Source of the DNA: Pycnopodia helianthoides
Lineage: Eukaryota; Echinodermata; Asteroidea; Forcipulatida; Asteriidae
Assembly (NCBI GenBank): GCA_032158295.1
Contig: CM063253.1
Coordinates: 10,199,001-10,263,000 of the forward strand
Length of the DNA: 64,000 bases
Reading direction: 5' to 3'
Both the position numbers and the translations under genes were made by a program. Positions 33,901 to 42,973 of this stretch are shown here, in pieces. Each line of letters begins with the position of its first letter. The first letter of the stretch is position 1. The notes beneath the pieces were generated by a model. The model was not told the DNA's origin and did not search any database. It saw only the letters and a program-made list of their open reading frames with translations.

Positions 33901-36900
33901 CACAAAATAAAAAACAAAGTTACAATTTTCAAACTTCAGATCAAAGTCGGAAAAATTGATCAAGATAAAACCATTTAAAATGCCCCAGATTGCGCAGAAG
34001 TACTTTTAATAACTGATTTTGCTAAACCATTTACAGACCATTCATTTCTGTATCAAAACCATTGCCAACAAGCTCAGACATGGTTAATTGAATACATATT
34101 GTCAATTTTTTTTAACCTATATCTTCAGTCAAAATGTCTGGAAATAATACAGAACAGAGACATTGTTAGAAATGTAGATAATACATGTTAACACAAGAAA
34201 ATTTCAATCAGTATGATCTTTACTTTGACCTTTACGATTGAGTGTTGAACAAAAATTGAGTACATGTAGGTCAAATCCTGTGGCCATTTGCAGCTCTGCT
34301 AAATTTATGAAAACACAAGAATAATAATTACACAAAAACTGAGTGCACAAATCTTTTGAATTTGGGCTTGAAAGAAAACACTGATAACTTTATAAAAACA
34401 ATTGCGGCAAAAAAACCCACCCCAAAATGTGAGCTCTCATTCGATAGGTCATCACAGTCTTGGCCAAGAAGTAGGAGTCCAATGTATTGGCACTATGGGG
34501 CTAAACCCAACTGTAACCCTGATGTTGGGATAGATGCCAACTGTAACCCTCAAGTTTGGATAGGTCCCAACTATATAACCCTCAAGTTGGGATAGGTCCC
34601 AACTGTAACCCTCAAGTTGGGATCAGTCCCAACTGTAACCCTCAAGTTGGGATAGGTCCCAACTGTAACCCTCAAGTTGGGATAGGTCCCAACTGTAACC
34701 CTCAAGTTGGGATAGGTCCCAACTGTAACCCTCAAGTTGGGATCAGTCCCAACTGTAACCCTCAAGTTGGGATAGGTCCCAACTGTAACCCTCAAGTTGG
34801 GATAGGTCCCAACTGTAACCCTCAAGTTGGGATAGGTTTCAACTGTAACCCTCAAGTTGGGATAGGTCCCAACTGTAACCCTCAAGTTGGGATAGGTCCC
34901 AACTGTAACCCTCAAGTTGGGATAGGTCCCAACTATAGTTGATTCTTAAAACGGAGCAGTTCTACTAGTACTACCTAGCAATATCTATTTTTTGTATGTA
35001 TCTAGCTAGGGAAAGGATGACCGACTGTCGATATGTAGTTTTACATTGAAGTATGAATTTTATGTGCCTTTCCATGTATTAAATAAATATTTAAGCTTAT
35101 TTCGGTTGGCTATGAATCATGATAATAAATGATCAGTGCCCTTTTCATTAAACAATAATAAGAAAAAAAATGATTTGGTTTTAACCCTGACACCGATGTA
35201 TGTAAAGCACTGTATACTCAGTACTTTCCCCGAGTTCTGTGAAAAAAAATCCACAGGCATGCTACTCGGGTGGAATTCAAACCCACAACCTTTTGCCATT
35301 CTAGAGCAGATGTCGTAAAGGAACATTACAGAATTGGTTTTTGCTAACAAAACAGTTGCTGGCAGTGTAATCACTTTATGAAATCCACCATACATAAACT
35401 GACAAACCTGCAGAAGTTTGAGATCGATCGGCCATCTGGGTCACGAGAAAATAGTAAAAAACCGATTACACATTTGCATGAAATCATATAGATTCAACAA
35501 ATGAATAAAATGCTCACTGAGCAATAAACTCCAATCGGAAAATTAGTTTATTCATTTCTCATCAAATATGGCATTTCAGACAGAAATATTTCAAGGGATG
35601 TTTTCTACTATCATCATCATTAGACCGTGTAAGTTTTATGTAAATCTGTGATCAAAAAAGTATATTTTACAAGTTTTTTTCTTACCAATTCTGTAATGTT
35701 CCTTTAACTAATACCATACCAACTAGACCACATAGATTGCCTGGTGGTAGCTAGAGCCTGTAGAAGCAGTTTGAATCCTATGTTTTTTGTATGGTTTTAG
35801 CAGTGGGTACTGTAACAATTTAATAGATGATTAAAAAGATGATAAGAAAAAAATGCCTTGTTCTTTTATTACATTACAAGAACGAAGTTAAAATTATCAC
35901 TACATTTTTATACCATGGAGGTATGGAGGACTACACTCGGTGAGTGCATGGTACTCCTTACCTACCACCTACGGCAAAGTCGCCCCCCACAAAGTCGCCC
36001 CCACAAAGTCGCCCCCTCCAGGTACAAACTCGCCCCCTCACAATGTCGCCCCCTACAAAGTGGCCCCCCGCCAAAGTGGCCCCCTAACAAAGTCGCCCCT
36101 AACAAAGTCGCCCCCAACACAGTCGCCCCCCCTTAGTATTTGCGTGAAAGTACGCAAGCGCGGCGGTACCAGCATGCAGCGCCCAAAAAAGAGCATGCAG
36201 TACCAGAAGTGATGGAGCATGTAGAAGTTAAAGTGTAAAATTAATATTCATGTGTTTTTAATAATTTTCTTTTCGGGGAGAGTTTCTTCTTAAAGGCACA
36301 GTACACGTTTGGTAATAGAGCCTACTGATTGTGTTAATCCTATATAAATGTAGGTACATACAATAAAACATTACAGTGCAAGATTTTTTTATTTATTATG
36401 TCTCCTGTAAATTTGTTTATTCGTCTTTAGATAGTTTTTAAAGTACATACATAACTTATGAAAAACATTTCTATATGATATGTTTTTTACGTTATTTATC
36501 CTCAACAAAAATGTATAGTCTTTTAGGATTAAATTAATGTTTCTATAATTTCTTTTTAAAATTAAATATTGAGTTACAACAGGGAAAATGTCATTGTTTT
36601 TCCATTAGTAAGAGTTATTAAGTTATTTACCCTCAACAAAAATGTATTAAGTCTTAAAGGATTCCCTTTCTTGAAACAAGTTAAAAAAAAAAAAAATTCC
36701 CCTTAGAAAATCATTGCAACAATAGCAAAAAAATGCATAGGGGCGACTGTGTCGGGGGGCGACTTTGTTAGGGGGCGACTTTGTCGGGGGCAATTCTGGC
36801 GGGGGGGGGGGGACTTTGTAGGGGCAACATTGTCAGGGGCGAGTTTGTACCTGGAGGGGGCGAGCTTGCTAGGGGGCGACTTTGCTGGGGGCGACTTTGT

Positions 36901-37461
36901 GGGGGCGACTTTGTGGGGGGGGGGCGAGATGACTGGCATTCGTACAGTCATGACAGTACATACTAAGTCATACCATCTTTCTCTAGACAAGAGTCGATAA
37001 AGGAGGAGTAGCCTGCCGAGTGCTGGTACTGTAGTAAAATTTTGCGATATTCCTAAACTAAACGTTAGCCTGCCAGTGCCAGCTTCGTCTTATCGTTTTA
37101 CTTTCATTATTCATGAAAATTGCCACGAGGCAAGTATTGGCGACGAAAAAAGAGAAAATGTCCGACACTGCGAGCGACGCAGAGTGAAGTGCCGCGGTAT
37201 TATAACTTACAATTACAATACATGCGTACTACAGCACTAGTTGTTGTCCGTCGTCGTGGGTAGTCGTATGCTCGTTTTCGCAGCAGTTTGCATTGTGTTT
37301 GATCTATTTAAACAACTTAACTATACCAGAAACATACCATGGATATCCTTCTCAGCTACATCATGTTTACGTAAAAGAGCAGAAAGTCTTCTTTTATCGT
37401 CGCTGAACACACTTTCATGTAGTGGATACTCGGAGAGCGTCCCTCTTTGAGGAGCAGCCAT
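18863..37461 (-). CDS. ANKRD13C: ANKRD13C-like ankyrin repeat protein (complete, 11 exons)
   Basis: The gene runs on the minus strand. Its exons are 37461-37338, 33627-33586, 30940-30836, 27367-27236, 27003-26792, 24107-23908, 23413-23323, 21970-21891, 21565-21499, 20853-20724 and 18996-18863. They total 1317 nt and encode 438 residues. The start is fixed by an in-frame TGA at 37470-37468 just upstream. N-terminal ankyrin repeats (about residues 12-115; [23 protein letters not shown]) precede the GPCR-chaperone domain ([36 protein letters not shown]). It ends SSRFPEL and has no ubiquitin-interacting motifs, which favours ANKRD13C over 13A/B/D. Human ANKRD13C is longer at the N-terminus. In mammals it is an ER-associated protein affecting receptor biogenesis; that role here is inferred. 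Confidence 0.95.
19262..20253 (+). pseudogene. Reverse transcriptase fragment of LINE
   Basis: The fragment covers roughly the last 330 residues of the LINE ORF2: the PQGS motif, the YADD motif, the thumb region and the C-terminal tail. No start codon of its own is credible, because the frame opens upstream in minisatellite DNA. It is a truncated coding remnant. Confidence 0.9.
19262..20345 (+). mobile_element. 5'-truncated non-LTR retrotransposon (LINE, CR1/L2-like)
   Basis: The element enters inside the reverse transcriptase at [13 protein letters not shown] and keeps the catalytic [11 protein letters not shown] box. An uninterrupted frame runs to TAA at 20251-20253. The C-terminal [11 protein letters not shown] is typical of CR1/L2-type elements. 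A short 3' UTR ends GGCGCTATATAAATG and a TTGA/TGAT repeat tail. It lies antisense in an ANKRD13C intron. The open frame suggests a recent insertion. The 5' truncation and lack of endonuclease make it immobile. The target duplication is hidden by the surrounding array. Confidence 0.92.
20724..20853 (-). CDS. ANKRD13C: ANKRD13C exon 10
   Basis: The exon encodes [20 protein letters not shown], then [10 protein letters not shown] and MPPGFPIKI. Its minus-strand donor side abuts the 19-bp minisatellite. Confidence 0.95.
21499..21565 (-). CDS. ANKRD13C: ANKRD13C exon 9
   Basis: The exon encodes [20 protein letters not shown] and then AL. The donor is GTCAGT. An internal GTATGT could mimic a donor, but stopping there would drop the conserved [12 protein letters not shown]. 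Confidence 0.9.
21891..21970 (-). CDS. ANKRD13C: ANKRD13C exon 8
   Basis: The exon encodes [20 protein letters not shown] followed by IKARPG. It is a proline-rich segment matching RRQSLTPPP in the human protein. Confidence 0.93.
21971..23322. other. ANKRD13C intron, no recognised element
   Basis: This is AT-rich intron. A GACTTGGAC-like patch lies near 22545-22580, and a short GGTGAGTGCCTACT word repeats at 22684 and 22738. No exon is visible. Confidence 0.4.
23323..23413 (-). CDS. ANKRD13C: ANKRD13C exon 7
   Basis: The exon encodes [19 protein letters not shown] and [12 protein letters not shown]. The first part matches the ANKRD13C REHLSEEDI region. Confidence 0.93.
23908..24107 (-). CDS. 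ANKRD13C: ANKRD13C exon 6: chaperone domain
   Basis: The exon encodes [20 protein letters not shown], then [14 protein letters not shown] and [13 protein letters not shown]. It ends with two bases of an Arg codon. Confidence 0.96.
24558..24916 (+). repeat. SINE family B (tRNA-derived)
   Basis: The head resembles a tRNA with a long variable arm: A box GTGGCCGAGCAG, CAAGCTCTGG, B box GGTTCGAGTCC. A conserved-looking centre follows (CCCTGAGCAAGACACTTAAC) and a tail with AAAGCGCTATATAAA. A 7-bp ATAAATT lies on each side (24551-24557, 24917-24923). The tail shares GCGCTATATAAA with the LINE at 19262-20345. Confidence 0.85.
24924..26791. other. ANKRD13C intron with a two-copy tandem duplication
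   Basis: Segments at about 26170-26260 and 26290-26370 share GGGGATCCCAAGACC, CCACA and TTCTTGAGTTAT. The rest is AT-rich and unassigned. Confidence 0.55.
26792..27003 (-). CDS. ANKRD13C: ANKRD13C exon 5: chaperone domain
   Basis: This is the longest exon (212 nt). It encodes [31 protein letters not shown] and [17 protein letters not shown], diagnostic of the ANKRD13 family. Confidence 0.96.
27236..27367 (-). CDS. ANKRD13C: ANKRD13C exon 4: linker to chaperone domain
   Basis: The exon encodes [19 protein letters not shown], then [18 protein letters not shown], the conserved entry to the ANKRD13 C-terminal domain. Confidence 0.95.
28485..29678. repeat. 44-bp minisatellite, 27 copies
   Basis: The unit is CATTTATGACATGCAGCGCA followed by CTCACTCCCATCTATCCTGT and CCAC. 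Copies are nearly identical and differ mainly at one variable site (CCC, CCT, TTC, CCA). It lies in ANKRD13C intron 3. Homogeneity suggests recent expansion. Confidence 0.97.
29911..30430. repeat. Long imperfect inverted repeat (foldback), about 520 bp
   Basis: The A-rich left arm (AAAAAAGACAAAAT, ATACAAAACAAAAACAAA, CATTAAATCACACA, TTAAAGAATTT) is matched in reverse-complement order by the T-rich right arm ending TTTTTTGTCTTTTTT. Arms are roughly 200 bp. It lies in ANKRD13C intron 3 and has no reading frame. Confidence 0.75.
30836..30940 (-). CDS. ANKRD13C: ANKRD13C exon 3: ankyrin repeats
   Basis: The exon encodes [17 protein letters not shown] and then [17 protein letters not shown], completing the ankyrin block. 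It ends at GTAAGA. Confidence 0.95.
32100..32235 (-). repeat. tRNA-like dispersed repeat C, copy 1
   Basis: It shares AAGCACTGTA, TTCAGTACT, AGGCATGCTACT and AGCAGTGGGTAC with 35189-35815. Its minus strand has a B-box-like GGGTTCAAATCC, so a tRNA-derived origin is likely. Confidence 0.6.
32425..32580. repeat. Palindromic miniature element
   Basis: Left GCAGGGTCATGGCTGTGCG (32473) pairs with right GCGCATGGCCATGACCCTGC (about 32514). The outer arms (GGAATAAA, GGTCTT, TGCCATT) pair too. One arm recurs at 9895-9945. Confidence 0.7.
33586..33627 (-). CDS. ANKRD13C: ANKRD13C exon 2: 42-nt ankyrin exon
   Basis: This very short exon encodes [14 protein letters not shown], a canonical ankyrin helix. 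Both split codons fit the neighbouring exons. Confidence 0.93.
34504..34935. repeat. 30-bp minisatellite, about 14 copies, hairpin units
   Basis: The unit is GGTCCCAACTGTAACCCTCA plus AGTTGGGATA. Each copy contains CCCAACT and AGTTGGG, which can pair around CTGTAACCCTCAAG. Since 30 is a multiple of three, open frames occur on both strands ([10 protein letters not shown] on plus, [10 protein letters not shown] on minus). It lies in ANKRD13C intron 1. Confidence 0.95.
35189..35815 (-). repeat. tRNA-like dispersed repeat C, copy 2, interrupted
   Basis: It matches copy 1 at 32100-32235 on both sides of the TIR element at 35318-35704. The TIR element therefore landed inside this older repeat. Confidence 0.7.
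35318..35704. mobile_element. TIR element family 1, copy 2 (TA-flanked MITE)
   Basis: It is 387 bp and collinear with 13846-14227, with the same AAGGAACATTACAGAATTGG termini and TA on each side (35316-17, 35705-06). It has no coding capacity. Confidence 0.9.
35972..36928. mobile_element. Foldback-like element with GTCGCCCCC/AAA arms
   Basis: The left arm (35972-36135) is a degenerate tandem of AAAGTCGCCCCC-like units interrupted by CTCCAGGTACAAACTCGCC. The right arm (36737-36928) is its reverse complement in the same order, including GGCGAGTTTGTACCTGGAGG. About 600 bp of AT-rich DNA lies between. No transposase or clear target duplication is visible. Open frames over the arms (PTKSPP-like) are repeat artefacts. 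Confidence 0.75.
37080..37337. promoter_or_regulatory. CpG-richer segment beside ANKRD13C exon 1
   Basis: CpG dinucleotides cluster here (GCGAGCGACGCAG, GTCCGTCGTCGTGG) in an otherwise CpG-poor window. The position at the 5' end of ANKRD13C suggests promoter-proximal unmethylated DNA. No defined motif was identified. Confidence 0.35.
37338..37461 (-). CDS. ANKRD13C: ANKRD13C exon 1: start and first ankyrin helix pair
   Basis: The exon opens [19 protein letters not shown] and continues [19 protein letters not shown]. It ends one base into a Gly codon at a GTATGT donor. The local DNA is richer in CpG than the rest of the gene. Confidence 0.95.
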
Positions 37462-40400
37462 TATTATTCATTATTTACTTCATTGTACATATGATGTACA
37501 CACATACATACACAGAGTTGCCACTTACCTTCACGTGCCTAGCTATGCGAGCGCGATTTCTTTGAGATCGACACCGAACGAACTGGGTTGATTATTTATT
37601 TTAAAAAAATAGTGGGGACTGTTAAAAATGGTGCAGTGCGTGGTTGGTGATGGTGGATTTTGTTTGATGTTGATGTTTTGACGCTGGATCCAGCATTGAA
37701 ACATCACAATATTCACAGCATCTAAATGCGCGTTCACAAAGCAAGAGCCTGTTACCCAAAGTATTGCTAACATTAATGTAATACTGTGAATACATTGATA
37801 TATCTTTTCACTTTATTAATACTAAGTATCACTTGAAATAAGATGATTACTTCCACGCAGCCATTTATTAGGGGATGTAATTGTACTTTTGTATTTACAG
37901 TACAATTTCATGATTTGGGTCTTCTTGAGTCATACCTTGCTGGTCAACAAATTCACTGTTTGCAGTTTCACTGGGAAAAAAAACCTGTTTCCAACTGTGA
38001 AGTGAAGGTGTGAAAGGTAAAGTCAACACCCATGAAGCATTGTAAAATAATTACTCAGACATTACACTAACAAAGAACAATATAAAAGACTATTTTCAGT
38101 TGTCAAAAAAATATTCAGAGATGGTTAAAATCTATGAATCATTTTAATATTCCACACAAAGAAGTTATGGTAAGCCACACACTTTCTTGGGAAATGTTGG
38201 GAAATGAAGGAGGATTATTATGGCCAGCAAAGATAATAAACATGATAAATGAAGCACCTGGAAAGCATACTGTACATCATCTGTTATCCGATCTACTTGT
38301 TAAAGGGATACTCTGCCTTCAGATTGGGCACTTTGAGCTATAAAAGCATTTGTTATGAAATTAATATGGTTGGAAAGATGTATTATAAGTAGAATATAAT
38401 GATTCACACAAATATCCCTCGAAAATTATGTGGCATTCCTTTTACTTCTTGAACTAACACAGTCTGCCTCTTTGTGGAGTCAAAAATTTGGTTCTACAAA
38501 ATGGCGGACTGTGTTACTGTTACTGTTAGTTCATGAAATAACAGTAAAACCACACAATTTTGGGGTATCATTATATTATATATTTAAAACATCTTTCAAA
38601 CTATATTCATTTCATGACAAATGCTTTTTATAGCCCAAAGCGCCCAATCCGAGGGCAACGTGTCCCTTTAACATTGCATCATTGTAACTACCTACAGAGT
38701 TCTACACATTCACAACAGTGAAATTGGCCTACATCATATTGTATATTCTACATTATGGCACTGCTACCACAGCATTTGTAGTAGTAGGAATTCAGAACTG
38801 ACCCAGAGTTTGTTTTAGCTCTGTATTCTGTAAGGGGAAAGTCCTAACTACATACCTACATTAGCAATAGCATGCCTCGCTATCCCATCAAGTATGGAAA
38901 TATGCTAGCACAGTATTGTCCACTATCATGATGCTCACTTTCACTTGAACCATAAAATTGGGCCCAGTTTTAGTTTGCAAAATAGCATGCAGCTCTGTAC
39001 TAAAGCAGCCAAGTAAAACTCATAAAACCCAACATTCAGAAGCTGAACATGTTTAGATGACAATGGCATTGACATGGTTATAGCAGGACGACAGGCTTGA
39101 TGTAAGTTTAGCATTCCTGACATTTGGTCATTTACATTCTGTTTGCCTTTAAGGGCCTCAACTGTTTGGTAAATATCATAACCTACAGTGTGTAAAGGCA
39201 TGAAAAGGGTAGTCTTCAGTTCAATACTATTTGATTTGAACGTCATGAACTTAAAATCTGTCTATACTGATGCATTGTTGATTCAAGACATCATCCTTGA
39301 TCCCGTACTGTTTACTGGAAGGCAAATTAAACGTGTACATGTATTAAAACAAATATAAAACAGACATGTACATTTATGTGTGCAAGTGTTTAACTTAGTA
39401 CAAATAATAATGCTATACAAAAATACCTTTACTGATGATATTAATAAATAAAATTCAAATTGCTTTATATCCAAGTAATCATAAGAAAATGTTTGCTTTG
39501 TAGCAGTACAAACATATCACAATTACTAAAGAGCTAAATGCTTGAAGCCAAACAAAGTAAACTTGCATAATTGTAGGTTAGTATCCTACAATTGTCATGT
39601 AGTATGCACCATACAGAAACAATACAGTAAGCGCATACCAATCATAGCATTTTCTCAATTTGACTATATAGCTAGCAAACACCATAAAACAATGAATTGT
39701 TATGCTGTTACTCGTAGAAACAATTATATATATATCTAATATAGTACCCCTCATTAATGTACAATTATCTAATAACTATTAAGGACACAGTTTAATACAC
39801 CTTTTGATGTATTATCTAAAAGTGCCTAGTATGTACACAAGGTTCATCAACTGGGTGCCTACTACCCACTCTTCACCAAATAGACATATCAAGACTAATA
39901 TGCCAGAAGAGGTTTCTATTTTTGGGTGGTTTTTTTTACGATCTTGTCCAACCAACAGAAATGAAGATTGAATCTGATACCTCTTAAGTTGGGTTTTTAA
40001 TTTTGTTTTACATTGGCACAATTGGTCGAGTGTTTAATTACCAAGTACTTTGTATTTTTGTATGTGTTGTAACTACTATCAAATGCATGTCAGTGCATCA
40101 GTTTTCAACTTGGCAGTGCAACAAAATACTAAACCTTTATCCCTATACCCACTTTCTTTTTATAACCAATGGAACATGTGAAAACAATTTGAAACTTAAG
40201 ATTTTATAAAATAAAAACAACTAAAAATGGCATCAATTTGCCTTCCACAAAGTCATTAATCAATAATATCTAAAATATTTCCCAACAAAAACAGTAAAAC
40301 TTTACAAAACAGAGAAATGAAAGATGTAAATTGTTTTTTCAAAGTACAGGACAAGCCTACTGGATGACCAGTGTACAGATACATGTGTGTAGACTACTGT

Positions 40401-42808
40401 CAAATAGTTTAAAGGAACCCAAACTAATGCAAATTGTCCGGACAAAAATGTAATAAATATGAATGTGTAGCGGTACCATGTGTACAGACTGCAATACATT
40501 TCAGATTCATCACACAATTTTCTGAAATGACAAATTGTTGACTCTATGTTAACTGGTATTAGACAACTTACAGGCAGTGTACACTTTGGATAAAGTTTGT
40601 AAAGTGTGCTTTCATATTTAAAAAAATTAGAACACAACATTGTTATCTACATAAACAACTTGACTTAATTTGGAGTAAAAATGAATTATGTTTACCATTC
40701 TTCACTTTTACTGTGATATGGATTCAATTCAAGGATGTCATATCCTTAAATATAGCAAGACATTCATGAAAAGAAACAGATCCTGAAACCAATCCTGAAA
40801 CCGATCCTAAATCCAGTAGATGGACAATCTGTGAACTTTTCATTTAGATCCTTCAACCTATCATCTTTTGGAACTCATCTATTACCCCAACCACACAAAA
40901 TCCTCTGTAATCCATCACATTGTTTTGCTTAAATTTTATGGATTTGATGCACACGCATTAACCTGAAGCGATCCATTATTTGCATGAGGCCAGGCGTGGC
41001 AATCTTTCCAGAGACTAAAGATTTAGATTCAAGTTGCATATTTATTACATATTTTGACGGGATCATGGGGATCACTTTCATTAAAGTACATGTAGTATAT
41101 GATCCTCACTGTTCCAAGTAATAATAATGATTGCAATCATTGTAAGCCTCAAATCATTCAATGAATACCCACTTGTATAATAAAGTAATCCAAATGAATA
41201 ATTTTAAAAAATGTGCCAGTCCATATTCAGACATATTCTAAATTTGTTTGTGTATGAAAATGAATATTCAATCTGAATTTTGTGTCCTTTTAACCATTCA
41301 TCTAAAATAACAATTTGGAATTTCATTATGATGGAAAGGCAAGTCTAGGCTTGCAACACAAGAATACGTAACATGGGTACAGCTCAACTTACAAGTTTTT
41401 ACATTTGGCCTACTCCACAAACGCCTTATACAGAAGTAGCGCTGTTTGTAGACACACAAACATTATATAAATGTATATACATGTATACACACATCTATGT
41501 ACAATCAATTTGTAAGAAAATTATAAGCTTCATAAACAATTATTCGTGTACATGTGCATGTATCTACTAGGAGGTCTTTTCCCACTCTGTCTCAATAATT
41601 CTTGTTAAGACAAGATACAGTCTTGGCATACATTAATTGATAAAACAAGGCATGTGTAGCCTCCCTAACCCAACATGCATGTGTACAACCCAGAAGTTTC
41701 AGCATTATTCAGCTTGATATGTACCAACAAAACAAACATGTAATATAATCAAATATTGTCTTCATTCACTACAGAGCTAACAATTAAATCTGTTTCCCTA
41801 ATTCTTTACCAACTTATAATACCTGTATTTTTCTAAAATACCATGGAAGTACATGCCATCATAAGCTTTAGGCAAGTAATTTTCAAACAAATACATGTAT
41901 TGGACAGTTAAGTGTAAGGAAAATTTAATGCTGTCTGGTGTTTTAACATGAGATGTAAACTATGGTAATGCTACCTCCTTTTACAATTATTAAAAAGCAT
42001 GTGCAAAACCAAATACAATGTAGTACATTTTTCAGCTCCTTTTAATGTACTATTTAAGAGAAATACCCACAACATTTTCCCACATTTTTTCATTATTTTT
42101 AATCATGTTAAAAAGCACCACTTTTTAAATGATACATTTTCCCCGAACTGATTTATTAGCGCAACTAGGATTAAACCTAGCCTGCTTTGAGACTGTATCT
42201 ATTCTCCCAAAGATAGAAGATTTTAACTGCAGTTTCTACAATACAGTTTTAAAAACATAAAATGAATTCAGATTTGGTTTCTTGTGTTCACTTATTGCCA
42301 ACAAGTACAATTAGAGTGACTCCAATGAGATTAGACCAACATGAGAGTCCCACTGTGTCTGCTACTCAGTATGAGCAAACTTGAATTCTTTCCAGACCAT
42401 TGGTGAGCTCATAAGTCATGTACTTTGGCCTAGTGCCAGTAAACACTTACATGCTAAACCACTATCCTCTATCTTTGGCTTACGACATCATCAACAAATT
42501 TCAAGTTCTGTTCAAAAAATTTGTACAACTCTTAAATATTTCAAATTCATCAAAGGAGAGAATAATAAACACACTTTTTAATTGATACAAAATCTCACAA
42601 TTAATATTTAGTCCTATACAAAAATATCTAAAAGAGTACGTGATTGTTTCAATTATATAAGGAATTGTTCATGCTGGAGCATGTAATGGGATGTCATTCA
42701 TGATAATTAAACCCGTTCATGACACATCCATCAAAACACAACAATATTGCAGGCAGTAGTCTACTAACTCATAAAACTTGATCCTCAGATGATGTATGTT
42801 TCCACTCA
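37462..42808. other. Intergenic space between ANKRD13C 5' end and UGCG 3' end
   Basis: The region holds the TIR element at 38303-38668 and otherwise AT-rich sequence rich in ACATGTA words. A candidate UGCG poly(A) signal (AATAAA on minus) lies at 42152-42157. No exon is recognised. Confidence 0.5.
38303..38668. mobile_element. TIR element family 2 (TA-flanked MITE, long TIRs)
   Basis: The terminal repeats are about 80 bp (AAGGGATACTCTGCC..., GATTGGGC, TATAAAAGCATTTGT, GGAAAGATG against the reverse complement at the other end). TA flanks both sides. No reading frame is present. Confidence 0.88.
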
Positions 42809-42973
42809 TCAATGAACTTCTTCCAAGTAACCACCCCACTTGACTCGGAAAGTTCCTGTACGCCACTTTACCTTATTGTTGAAACAACCCTTCAGAAAAT
42901 GGTACAAAGTAGTACACTCACGATACGCCCATGCAACTGTGTAGTCAAACTTAGACATATTAAGTGGCTCCAC
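42809..42973 (-). CDS. UGCG: UGCG exon 9: C-terminus and stop
   Basis: The exon encodes [20 protein letters not shown] and [14 protein letters not shown], then TGA. This matches DYAVAW...WRTGRYRLRCGG in the human enzyme. Confidence 0.95.
   Translation of the reverse strand: MEPLNMSKFDYTVAWAYRECTTLYHFLKGCFNNKVKWRTGTFRVKWGGYLEEVH

Noticed and set aside
34556..34942. Open frames on both strands encoding a 10-residue repeat ([20 protein letters not shown])
   Set aside because: The 30-bp unit is divisible by three and stop-free on both strands. The frames are a by-product of the repeat.
35858..36212. Proline/serine-rich frames (PTKSPP-like), also at 36703-36990
   Set aside because: They overlap the inverted G/C-run arms of the foldback element and have no splice or start support.
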